From the NCBI RefSeq assembly GCF_016653295.1, contig NZ_NHSF01000054.1, positions 62,001-126,000 of the forward strand: 64,000 nucleotides of DNA, read 5' to 3'. The notes below the pieces were generated by a model that did not search any database, was not told the origin of the DNA, and saw nothing but the letters and a program-made list of their open reading frames with translations. This stretch comes from Halochromatium salexigens. Its GTDB lineage: Bacteria > Pseudomonadota > Gammaproteobacteria > Chromatiales > Chromatiaceae. The translations under genes and the position numbers were made by a program. Each line of letters opens with the position of its first letter. Positions within the stretch are counted from its first letter, which is position 1. Positions 25,202-33,294 of this stretch are shown piece by piece.

Positions 25202-27109
25202 ATGTGTGGCATTACTGGCATTTTCGACCTGCGCGAGCGGCGCCCGATCAATCGCGCGTTGCTCGAGGCGATGAACCAGACCCAATTCCATCGCGGCCCG
25301 GACGAGGGCGGGGTGCATTGCGAGCCTGGGGTCGGGTTGGCGCATCGGCGGCTGTCGATCATCGATCTCTCCAGCGGTCAGCAGCCGCTGTTCAATGAGG
25401 ACGAAAGCGTCGTCGTCACCTACAACGGCGAGATCTACAACTTCATCGAGTTGACCAGGGATCTCGAGCAAGCGGGGCATCGTTTCCACACCCATTGCGA
25501 CACCGAGGTCATCGTGCATGCCTGGGAGGAATGGGGCGAGGCCTGCGTCGAGCGTTTTCGCGGCATGTTCGCTTTCGGCCTCTGGGATCGCAACCGCCAG
25601 ACACTGTTCCTAGCGCGCGATCGACTCGGGATCAAACCGCTCTACTACAGTCTGCTGCCCGATGGTCATCTGCTGTTCGCCTCGGAACTCAAGGCGCTAA
25701 TGGCGCATCCCGATCTGCCCCGGGCACTGGACCCGCGCGCGATCGAGGATTACTTCGCCTATGGCTATGTGCCCGAGCCGCGCAGTATCTTCAGCGCCGT
25801 GCACAAGCTGCCGCCGGCGCATCGGCTCAGTTTGCGCCACGGCCAGCGCGACCTGCCGCCGCCGCGCGTCTACTGGGAGGTGCCGTTCGACGCATTGCCA
25901 CCGCTCGACGAGACCACCGCCGTGAGGGAACTCGTCGAGCGTCTGCGCGAGGCGGTGCAAGTGCGCCAGGTCGCCGAGGTGCCGCTCGGCGCCTTCCTCT
26001 CCGGTGGCATCGACTCCAGCGCGGTGGTGGCCATGATGGCCGGGCTTTCGCGCAACCCGGTGCGCACCTGCTCGATCGCCTTCGCCGATCCGGCCTATGA
26101 CGAGTCGCGCTATGCCCAGCAGGTCGCGCAGCGCTACCAGACCGATCATTATCAGGAGCAGGTCGATAGCGACGATTTCGCGCTGCTCGATCGTCTCGGC
26201 GAACTCTATGACGAGCCCTTCGCCGACAGCTCCGCGCTGCCGACCTACCGTGTCTGCGAACTGGCGCGGCGTAAAGTCGTGGTGGCCCTCTCCGGCGATG
26301 GCGGCGATGAGAACCTCGCCGGCTATCGGCGTTATCGTCATCATCTGGGGGAAGACTGTCTGCGCCGCCCGTTGCCGCTGGGACTGCGCCGGCCCCTGTT
26401 CGGCGCGCTCGCGAACCTCTATCCGAAGGCCGATTGGGCACCGCGCGTGTTTCGCGCCAAGGCCACCTTCCAGGCGCTCGCGCGCGATTCGGTGGAGGGC
26501 TATTTCCAGGGCGTCTCGATCCTGCGCGATGACCTGCGCGCGCGGTTGTTCTCGCCGGACTTCCGGCGTGAGTTGCAGGGCTACAACGCCGTCGATCTGC
26601 TGCGCGAGCATGCCGCGCGCGCGCCGGTCAACGATTCCCTGTCGCTGGTGCAATACCTGGATCTGAAGACCTATCTGCCCGGCGATATCCTCACCAAGGT
26701 CGACCGCGCCAGCATGGCCCATGCGCTGGAGGTGCGGGTGCCGATCCTGGATCATCCGCTGGTGGAATGGATCTCGGGTCTGCCGCCGACGCTGAAGATC
26801 CGCGACGGTGAGGGGAAGTATCTACTCAAGAAGGCGATGGAGCCCTATCTGCCCAATGATGTGCTCTATCGCCGCAAGAAGGGCTTCTCGGTGCCGGTCG
26901 CGGAGTGGTTTCGGGGACCGCTGCAGGGGCGATTGCGCGAGCAGGTCTTGGGCGAGCGTATCGCCGATAGCGGCCTCTTCGATGTCGATCACTTGGCGCA
27001 CCTGATCGATCAGCATGTCAGCGCTGCGCGTGACCATAGCCCGGCGCTGTGGTCGCTGCTGATGTTCGATGGCTTTCTGAAGCGTCTGGATGTCAGCCCG
27101 GAGGCCTGA
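25202..27109 (+). CDS. XrtA/PEP-CTERM system amidotransferase (asparagine synthase family)
   Basis: 635 residues with both intact domains of a glutamine-dependent asparagine synthetase homologue. The class II amidotransferase domain begins with Cys2 (MCGITGIF) and has HRGPDEGG, HRRLSIIDL and YNGEIYN. The synthetase domain has the PP-loop SGGIDSS at 267-273 and SGDGGDENLAGY. TAGGAG precedes the ATG. This full-length version (TIGR03108-like) is common to exosortase A loci and probably amidates a carboxyl group on a sugar or lipid intermediate. It is the only one of the three asparagine-synthetase-like proteins here with a complete glutaminase site. Confidence 0.93.
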   Translation: MCGITGIFDLRERRPINRALLEAMNQTQFHRGPDEGGVHCEPGVGLAHRRLSIIDLSSGQQPLFNEDESVVVTYNGEIYNFIELTRDLEQAGHRFHTHCDTEVIVHAWEEWGEACVERFRGMFAFGLWDRNRQTLFLARDRLGIKPLYYSLLPDGHLLFASELKALMAHPDLPRALDPRAIEDYFAYGYVPEPRSIFSAVHKLPPAHRLSLRHGQRDLPPPRVYWEVPFDALPPLDETTAVRELVERLREAVQVRQVAEVPLGAFLSGGIDSSAVVAMMAGLSRNPVRTCSIAFADPAYDESRYAQQVAQRYQTDHYQEQVDSDDFALLDRLGELYDEPFADSSALPTYRVCELARRKVVVALSGDGGDENLAGYRRYRHHLGEDCLRRPLPLGLRRPLFGALANLYPKADWAPRVFRAKATFQALARDSVEGYFQGVSILRDDLRARLFSPDFRRELQGYNAVDLLREHAARAPVNDSLSLVQYLDLKTYLPGDILTKVDRASMAHALEVRVPILDHPLVEWISGLPPTLKIRDGEGKYLLKKAMEPYLPNDVLYRRKKGFSVPVAEWFRGPLQGRLREQVLGERIADSGLFDVDHLAHLIDQHVSAARDHSPALWSLLMFDGFLKRLDVSPEA

Positions 27110-27113
27110 TCCG

Positions 27114-28454
27114 ATGCGCTTGAGCGAACTTGCGGCCCGGCATCTCCTGCTGCCGCTGCACGAGCGCCTACGCGGCCGAGACACGCTCGCGCAATGGCGC
27201 GCGTTGCGCGCCCAGGATCATCAGTCTCCAGCATCCCTGGATGCCGTGCGGTTAGCAAAATTGCGTCGGCTCATCGCGCATTGTCAGCAGCATGTGCCTT
27301 ATTACCAGCGGGTGTTCGCGGAAGGGGGCGCCCTGAACCCGGCTGAACTCCAATTCGCCGATCTGGCGCGTCTGCCGATCCTGGAACGGGCGGCCTTGCG
27401 GGAACGAGGCGCTGAACTCAAGGCCCAGGGTTGGGACGATCGGCTGATTCGCTACAGCACCGGCGGCTCCACCGGCGAGCCGCTGGTGTTCTATACCGAC
27501 AAGCACCGCGAATCCTGTCTGAATGCGCAAAAACTGCGCGGACGCGCCTGGTTTGGCGTCTTACCGGGCGATCGACAGGTCGATTTCTGGGGCTCGCCGA
27601 TCGAACTCTCCCGGCAAAGCCGCTTGCGGCGCCTCAAGGATCGCTGGCTGCTGAATCAGGTGGTGTTATCGGCCTCGAATCTGAGCCTCGAGCGCATCGA
27701 TGGTTATCTAGCTTACCTAGACCATTTTCAGCCGCGTCTGATCTACGGGTACCCGACCGTCATCTATCGCATCGCAAGCCGCATCCTGGAGACCGGCAAG
27801 GCCCGGCGCCCGTGGTCACCCAAGCTCATCGCCTGCACCTCTGAGATGCTGTGGCCGCACATGCGTGCGGTCATCGCCCAGGTCTTTGAATGCCCGATCG
27901 CCAATGAATACGGCTCGCGGGACGGCGGCATGATCGCCCATGAGTGCCCTGAAGGCCATCTGCATCTCTTCGCTGAGCATGTGGTCGTCGAGGTCGATCA
28001 ACCCGATGCCGAAGGTGTTGGCGATCTGCTCGTGACCAATCTCGATGGTTTCGGCATGCCCTTCATCCGCTACCGCATCGGCGATCGCGGTGCGTTGACC
28101 GAGGCGCCTTGCCCCTGCGGTCTGCCGTTGCCACGGCTGCGTGAATTGCAGGGCCGCGCCAATGATTTCCTGATCGGCCGTGATGGACGGATGATTCATA
28201 GCTCGACGGCCAATTATGTGCTACGCGAGATCCCGGCGCTGCGTCAATATCAGTTGCGCCAGCGCGCCGACCGACATTTCGATCTCTACATGGTGCTGCA
28301 TCGGCCGCTGACCGACGACGAGCGAACCCGCATCCGCAGCGAGCTGCAACAGGTGATCGATGAGCCGCTGGAGGTCAATCTCATCGAACAAGAGCACATC
28401 GCCCCCGAGCCCTCGGGAAAATACCGCTGGGTCATCAGTGAGGCGCGCTCGTGA
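27114..28454 (+). CDS. phenylacetate-CoA ligase-like adenylating enzyme (CapK family)
   Basis: 446 residues. The ATG at 27114 is chosen because GGAGG lies nine bases upstream; an earlier in-frame start at 27090 would overlap the previous gene. The ATP-binding loop is STGGSTGEP (115-123). NEYGSRDGGMIAHECPEGHLH and DGFGMPFIRYRIGDRG are family motifs, and GKYRWVISE closes the C-terminus with the catalytic Lys region. Relatives adenylate carboxylic acids; in capsule and exopolysaccharide loci (CapK) the substrate is unknown. It overlaps the next gene by four bases. Confidence 0.88.
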   Translation: MRLSELAARHLLLPLHERLRGRDTLAQWRALRAQDHQSPASLDAVRLAKLRRLIAHCQQHVPYYQRVFAEGGALNPAELQFADLARLPILERAALRERGAELKAQGWDDRLIRYSTGGSTGEPLVFYTDKHRESCLNAQKLRGRAWFGVLPGDRQVDFWGSPIELSRQSRLRRLKDRWLLNQVVLSASNLSLERIDGYLAYLDHFQPRLIYGYPTVIYRIASRILETGKARRPWSPKLIACTSEMLWPHMRAVIAQVFECPIANEYGSRDGGMIAHECPEGHLHLFAEHVVVEVDQPDAEGVGDLLVTNLDGFGMPFIRYRIGDRGALTEAPCPCGLPLPRLRELQGRANDFLIGRDGRMIHSSTANYVLREIPALRQYQLRQRADRHFDLYMVLHRPLTDDERTRIRSELQQVIDEPLEVNLIEQEHIAPEPSGKYRWVISEARS

Positions 28455-29695
28455 AGCCCCCGTCGTCGCATTCCGCGCTGGTGGTGTTCACCCATGTGTT
28501 TCCCAACCAAGCCCAGCCAACCTATGGGGTCTTCGTGCGTGAGCGCCTGTTTCGCGTCGCCGAGAGCCTGCCGGTCACGGTGGTGGCGCCGGTGCCCTGG
28601 TTCCCAGGCGAGGGGCTGATCCGCCGCTGGCGCCCGCAGTATCGGCCGCCGGTGCCTTATCACGAAGTCCAGCAGGGCATCGACGTCTATCATCCGCGCT
28701 TTTTGTCGATTCCGCGCTTTCTCAAATTCACCGACGGCCTGTTCGAGGCGCTGTTCAGCCTGCCGCTGATGCGGCGTCTGCAGCGTGCCGGCCGGCTGGA
28801 TGTGCTGGATGCCCATTTCGTCTTCCCCGATGGCGTGGCCGCGAGCCTGTTGGCACGCTGGCTGGGTGTGCCGCACTGCATCACATTGCGTGGAACCCTC
28901 GTGCGCGTCTCCCGCACCCGGCTGCGACGACGCCTGGCCTACACCGCGATGCGGCGCGCCGCCCGCGTGTTTTCGGTCTCGGATTCACTGCGGCAGACCG
29001 CGATCGCGATGGGGATCGCCGCCGATCATGTCCAAGTCGTGCCCAATGGCATCAATCTCAGCCTCTTTGCGCCCGAGGATCGAGCCCAGTGCCGGGCGCA
29101 ACTCGATCTCGATGCCGAGGCGCCGGTGTTGATCACCGTCGGTACCCTGAGTGAGCGCAAAGGGTTTCACCGCGTCATCGGGCAGCTCCCGGCATTGCTG
29201 CAACGCTATCCGACGTTGATGTATCTGGTCGTCGGCGGCGAGCATCCAGATGGTGACGAGCAACGCCTGCGCACCTTGGCGGCTGATCTGGGTGTCTCCG
29301 AGCATGTCCGCTTCCTGGGCCGGCAGCCACCGGAACAACTGCGCTATTGCTATTCCGCCGCCGATCTGTTCGTGTTGCCGACGCGCTTCGAGGGCTGGGC
29401 CAATGTCTTCCTGGAGGCCGCTGCTTGCGGGCTGCCGTCGGTGACCACGCGCGTCGGCGGTAATGCCGAGGTGATTTGCAGTGACAGGCTCGGGCGGCTC
29501 ATCGATTATGGTGATGATGATGCCCTGCGTGAAACGATCATCGAGGCGCTCGACACCGATTGGGATCGTGCCGCCATCATCGCCTACGCGCGCGAGAATG
29601 CCTGGGAGCAGCGTATCCCGCGACTGGTCGCCGAGTTTGAGCGCATCCATACCCAACAGAGCCAGCCCAGTCAGCCTTCAGCGTTGGCAGATTAA
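28451..29695 (+). CDS. glycosyltransferase family 4
   Basis: 414 residues, GTG start overlapping the preceding stop. The N-terminal acceptor domain begins VVFTHVFPNQAQPTYGVFVRE. The C-terminal Rossmann domain shows VPNGINLSLFAPED, TVGTLSERKGFHRVI and FVLPTRFEGWANVFLEAAACGLP (in parts), with the EX7E-type Glu pair typical of retaining GT4 enzymes. It is cytoplasmic, adds a sugar to the growing repeat, and lies in the core operon. Confidence 0.9.
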   Translation: MKPPSSHSALVVFTHVFPNQAQPTYGVFVRERLFRVAESLPVTVVAPVPWFPGEGLIRRWRPQYRPPVPYHEVQQGIDVYHPRFLSIPRFLKFTDGLFEALFSLPLMRRLQRAGRLDVLDAHFVFPDGVAASLLARWLGVPHCITLRGTLVRVSRTRLRRRLAYTAMRRAARVFSVSDSLRQTAIAMGIAADHVQVVPNGINLSLFAPEDRAQCRAQLDLDAEAPVLITVGTLSERKGFHRVIGQLPALLQRYPTLMYLVVGGEHPDGDEQRLRTLAADLGVSEHVRFLGRQPPEQLRYCYSAADLFVLPTRFEGWANVFLEAAACGLPSVTTRVGGNAEVICSDRLGRLIDYGDDDALRETIIEALDTDWDRAAIIAYARENAWEQRIPRLVAEFERIHTQQSQPSQPSALAD

Positions 29696-29751
29696 ATGCT
29701 CGATGGAATGCCTAGTTGAATGCCCGATTGAATGCTCAAGTGAACGCCATC
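29692..29751 (+). repeat. imperfect 12-bp tandem repeat at a start codon
   Basis: Five units of about 12 bases of the type TTGAATGCCCGA run across the end of the glycosyltransferase gene and the beginning of the second deacetylase. In the deacetylase frame they read as repeats of LNA (NARLNAQVNA). Every unit holds a possible start (TTG, GTG or ATG), so the true translation start of the deacetylase is uncertain. Confidence 0.6.
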
Positions 29752-30723
29752 AAACTAATGCTTCTGCGCGTGCTGGCCAGCCAACTCTCGCCAGCAGGGT
29801 CCAGAGCGCGCTTGTCCATCCTCATCTATCACCGTGTCCTGGCGCAGCCGGATGCATTGCTGTCAGCCGAGCCGGATGCTGCGGCGTTTCGCTGGCAGCT
29901 GCAGGTCTTGTCTAGCCTGTTCACTGTGCTGCCGCTGAGCGAAGCGGTTGAACGACTCGCCAAGGGAACGTTACCGGCGCGGGCTGCCTGCATCACCTTC
30001 GATGATGGCTATGCTGATAACGCCACAGTCGCGCTGCCGATTCTCAAGGAACTCGGCCTGCCCGCCACCTTCTTCATCGCCACCGGTTATCTCGATGGCG
30101 GGCTGATGTTCAATGACCGGATACTCGAGACCCTGCGCCGAGTCCCCGAGGGCGCCATCGAGTGGCCCGACCTTGGGCTTGATCATCGCCTTATTGGTGG
30201 TGACCAAGACCGAAAACAGATTGCCGCTGAGTTGATCCAGGGCTTGAAACATCTTGAGCCCAGCGAGCGCCAGGCGCGAGCCCAGGCCATTGCCGAGCGT
30301 TCACCGACGCCGCTGCCAAAGGATTTGATGATGACGCGCGAGCAGGTTAAGCACCTCGCCGCCGCCGGGATGACCATCGGCGGACACACGCACGCCCATC
30401 CGATCTTGGCGCGCACGCCCGATGCGCAGGCCCGCGCCGAGATCGCCGGTGGCCGCGAGACGCTGGAGCATCTGCTCGGCGAGCCGGTGCACCTCTTCGC
30501 CTATCCCAATGGCAAGCCGGAGCAGGACTACGATCACCGCCATGTCACCATGGTCCGTGAGGCGGGCTTCGCGGCGTCGGTCTCGACAGCCTGGGGTGTC
30601 TCCACGAGCAGCAGCGATCCCTATCAGCTCGCCCGCTTCACGCCTTGGGATCAGACGCCTGGGCGTTTCGCGCTGCGGCTTGTTCGCAATCTGCTGACCA
30701 GCCGGGGAGCGCACGAAGTTTAA
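29716..30723 (+). CDS. polysaccharide deacetylase (NodB/CE4)
   Basis: Up to 335 residues. I give the earliest start (TTG 29716, with GGA nine bases upstream); GTG 29740 and ATG 29758 are alternatives within the 12-bp repeats. Domain motifs: LSILIYHRVL near residue 35, motif 1 TFDDGYADN (first Asp catalytic), motif 2 GGHTHAHPIL (metal His pair) and the late FAYPNGKPEQDYD. It belongs to the YHRV-type deacetylases common in O-antigen and exopolysaccharide loci. No clear signal peptide is visible. It is the last gene of the plus-strand core and converges on the minus-strand operon. Confidence 0.88.
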   Translation: MNARLNAQVNAIKLMLLRVLASQLSPAGSRARLSILIYHRVLAQPDALLSAEPDAAAFRWQLQVLSSLFTVLPLSEAVERLAKGTLPARAACITFDDGYADNATVALPILKELGLPATFFIATGYLDGGLMFNDRILETLRRVPEGAIEWPDLGLDHRLIGGDQDRKQIAAELIQGLKHLEPSERQARAQAIAERSPTPLPKDLMMTREQVKHLAAAGMTIGGHTHAHPILARTPDAQARAEIAGGRETLEHLLGEPVHLFAYPNGKPEQDYDHRHVTMVREAGFAASVSTAWGVSTSSSDPYQLARFTPWDQTPGRFALRLVRNLLTSRGAHEV

Positions 30724-30763
30724 AGGGCGGTGGGCTGTGGGCTGGATGCTTTACTGGGATACT

Positions 30764-31981
30764 TCAAGCTGAGGATGTCGATTCAAGCGTCCGCAAGCAA
30801 ATCTCCTCGAAGCGTTGAGCAACGGCTTGCGAGGAGAAGTATTCCTCGACATAGGCGCGTGCCGCTCGCGAGAGTGATCGGCGTAGTTCCTGATCCTCGA
30901 GCAGTTGCACCAGCGCATCGGCGAACTCGGTGCTGGTGTCTGCGCGCAGATAATGCTCATCCGGTGTGACAGGCAAGCCTTCGACACCAAGTGCGGTCGA
31001 GACCACCGGGATGCCCATGGCCATGGCCTCGAAAGCCTTGATCCGGGTGCCGCCACCAACCCGCAACGGGATGATGTAGGCAGCTGCTCCCGCAACCTCG
31101 GGGCGGATATCATCGACAAAGCCGGTGAACCGGAAGGGTAAGCGCAGGCGGCGCGCGCGCTCGACCAACGCTGGCGACGGATTGCGGCCAACGATGGTGA
31201 CCCGCGCCTGAGGCCGTTGCTCGGCCACGCATGGCCAAATCTCTTCCATGAAAAAGCTGATGCCGTCGATATTCGCCTGCCAGTCCATGGCGCCGGTGAA
31301 GACGATATGGTCGTCATCACCAGGCTCTTGAGCCGGGAAGAACTCAAGATCGACGCCGGTGGGAATGGTCTCAACCGTCGGTATGTCGGGTATGGCGCTG
31401 AAGAGCTCGGCATCGCGCTCCGAGACGGCGATTACGGTCTCGACCCGCTTGAGACTCTGCGCCTCGTAAGCCTGCATCTTGCGATATTGCTGCTGCCAGA
31501 TCAGCCGCTTGAGCGGGTTCTTCGCGACCTCGGCATGGCGTCGAAAGATCTCGGCCTCGACATTGTGAGTGAACAGCAGCGACGGCGGCGCGATACGCTC
31601 GGGCGCCAAGATCATCGCATGCAGGAAATCGAAGACCACCAGGTCAGCCTGCCCGAGCGCATCACGAACCACCGAGGCGCCCGCAGGCGAGGCATCGCTG
31701 ATCACCGACACCGGTTGTGATGCTGGCAGATGGCGCAGGCGGGTGAGCGCATGCAGCGGAGACCTTGACGTTGCAGGCCAGGCGATCAGCCTGTCACAGA
31801 TCGCATCAAGCTCGGCGCGATAGCGCTGGGCCTCATCGCCGGCCACCGGCGAGGCGAGCAGGATCTCGAAATGCCCGCCCTTCATCCCCCGCAGGATCTG
31901 CGTGGTGCGGATCTTGCCTCCCTGATCGGCCGGGAACAGGAAGCGCGGCGAGACGAACAGCAGGCGCGGTCGCTGGCTCAC
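30764..31981 (-). CDS. glycosyltransferase family 4, stp1-like
   Basis: 405 residues. LLFVSPRFLFPADQGGKIRTTQILRG (shown in part: FPADQGGKIRT) marks the same group as the gene at 21067. The donor site is VFTGAMDWQANIDGI, then GGGTRIKAFEAMAMGIPVVST (in part). It starts inside the end of the dehydrogenase gene (ATGA overlap), so it is the third gene of the minus-strand operon. Its role is addition of a sugar, possibly the uronic acid made by its neighbour (inference). Confidence 0.88.
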   Translation of the reverse strand: MSQRPRLLFVSPRFLFPADQGGKIRTTQILRGMKGGHFEILLASPVAGDEAQRYRAELDAICDRLIAWPATSRSPLHALTRLRHLPASQPVSVISDASPAGASVVRDALGQADLVVFDFLHAMILAPERIAPPSLLFTHNVEAEIFRRHAEVAKNPLKRLIWQQQYRKMQAYEAQSLKRVETVIAVSERDAELFSAIPDIPTVETIPTGVDLEFFPAQEPGDDDHIVFTGAMDWQANIDGISFFMEEIWPCVAEQRPQARVTIVGRNPSPALVERARRLRLPFRFTGFVDDIRPEVAGAAAYIIPLRVGGGTRIKAFEAMAMGIPVVSTALGVEGLPVTPDEHYLRADTSTEFADALVQLLEDQELRRSLSRAARAYVEEYFSSQAVAQRFEEICLRTLESTSSA

Positions 31982-33294
31982 CAGCAGATGCCTCGGTAGG
32001 CGGCCTGGAGCCGATCAAGCCCTTTCATGCCGACCAGATCGAGCACCGTCTGCGAGGGCTTGGCGTTGGCGATCACCTGCTCGGACAGAGGCGCATCGCT
32101 GAGCCCGACGATGATCAGCTCCGAGTCTTGGATCAGTGCGCCGCAATCCTCGCTCAGGAGCCGGCCGATATGTGGCAGCTTGTCTTCGATGAAGCGGCGA
32201 TTGGCGCCGAGCAGCCGCGCGAGCTGCACATTTGGATCATGGATACGCAGCTCGATGCCCTTGCCGATGAGCCGCTCCGCCAAGGTCACCAGCGGACTCT
32301 CGCGCAGATCATCAGTCCCACTCTTGAAGCTCAGGCCGATCATGCCGACCTGTCGCCGGCCCTGTTGCAGGATGAAGTCGACCGCATGATCGATCTGTTG
32401 TTGATTGCTGCGAACCACCCCATCCAACATCGGCAACTCGGTGTCCTCTTCCTTGGCCATGTAGAGCAGGGCGCGCAGATCCTTGGGCAGGCAGGAGCCG
32501 CCGAACGCGAACCCAGGGCGCAGATAGGCCGGCGAGATATTCAACTGCCGATCCTGCGTGACCAGGCGCATCACCTCGCGCGAATCCACGCCCAGCGCCT
32601 GCGAGAGCCGGCCGATCTCGTTGGCGAAGACGATCTTCAGCGCATGGAAGGCATTGCAGGCGTACTTCAGCATCTCGGCGGTGCCGATATCGGTGCCGAG
32701 GAATTCACAGGGCAGATGCTCGAAGAGCGTGCGTACCACGCTCAGTGTGCGCTCCGAATCCGCGCCGACGACGGTAAAGGGCGGATTGTCGTAATCGCGG
32801 ATCGAGGTGCCTTCGCGCAGGAACTCGGGCTGAAAGGCCAGGCCGAAGCCCTCGCCCAAGCGCTTTCCCGACTGTGTTTCAAGGATGGGCTTGACCCGCT
32901 CCATGACCGTGCCGGGGCGCACCGTGGAGCGGATCACCACGACGTGGTACTGATCCTGCCCGCGCAGTGCCGCGCCAATCTGCTCGGCAACATGCTCGAT
33001 GGCCTTCAGGTCTTGGCTGCCATTGGGCTGTGACGGTGTTCCCACACAGACGAACGAGAGCGCACTCGCGCCGACGGCGGCCTCGACATCATCCGTGACC
33101 TGCAGCCGGCCCTCGCTAACCATTTGCGCGGTGAGCTCTTGAATGCCTTCCTCGACAATCGGCGAGCGACCACCGCGGATCAGCTCCAGTTTATTGGGAT
33201 CAACGTCGACACCCAGTACAGCATGTCCATCGCGGGCTAGACAGGCAGCCGAGACCGCTCCTACATAACCTAAACCGAAGATTGCAATATTCAT
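31978..33294 (-). CDS. GDP-mannose/UDP-glucose 6-dehydrogenase (AlgD-like)
   Basis: 438 residues with the three-domain layout of nucleotide-sugar dehydrogenases: Rossmann loop FGLGYVG at 6-12, SPIVEEG at 44-50, central AEMLKYACNAFHALK, catalytic Cys268 in GGSCLPKD, and the C-terminal GLSFKSGTDDLRESP. The IFGLGYVGAV start and GGSCLPKDLRAL are closer to GDP-mannose dehydrogenases such as AlgD than to UDP-glucose dehydrogenases. The product would be a nucleotide-linked uronic acid for the exopolysaccharide. It overlaps the genes on both sides by four bases or less. Confidence 0.88.
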   Translation of the reverse strand: MNIAIFGLGYVGAVSAACLARDGHAVLGVDVDPNKLELIRGGRSPIVEEGIQELTAQMVSEGRLQVTDDVEAAVGASALSFVCVGTPSQPNGSQDLKAIEHVAEQIGAALRGQDQYHVVVIRSTVRPGTVMERVKPILETQSGKRLGEGFGLAFQPEFLREGTSIRDYDNPPFTVVGADSERTLSVVRTLFEHLPCEFLGTDIGTAEMLKYACNAFHALKIVFANEIGRLSQALGVDSREVMRLVTQDRQLNISPAYLRPGFAFGGSCLPKDLRALLYMAKEEDTELPMLDGVVRSNQQQIDHAVDFILQQGRRQVGMIGLSFKSGTDDLRESPLVTLAERLIGKGIELRIHDPNVQLARLLGANRRFIEDKLPHIGRLLSEDCGALIQDSELIIVGLSDAPLSEQVIANAKPSQTVLDLVGMKGLDRLQAAYRGICW

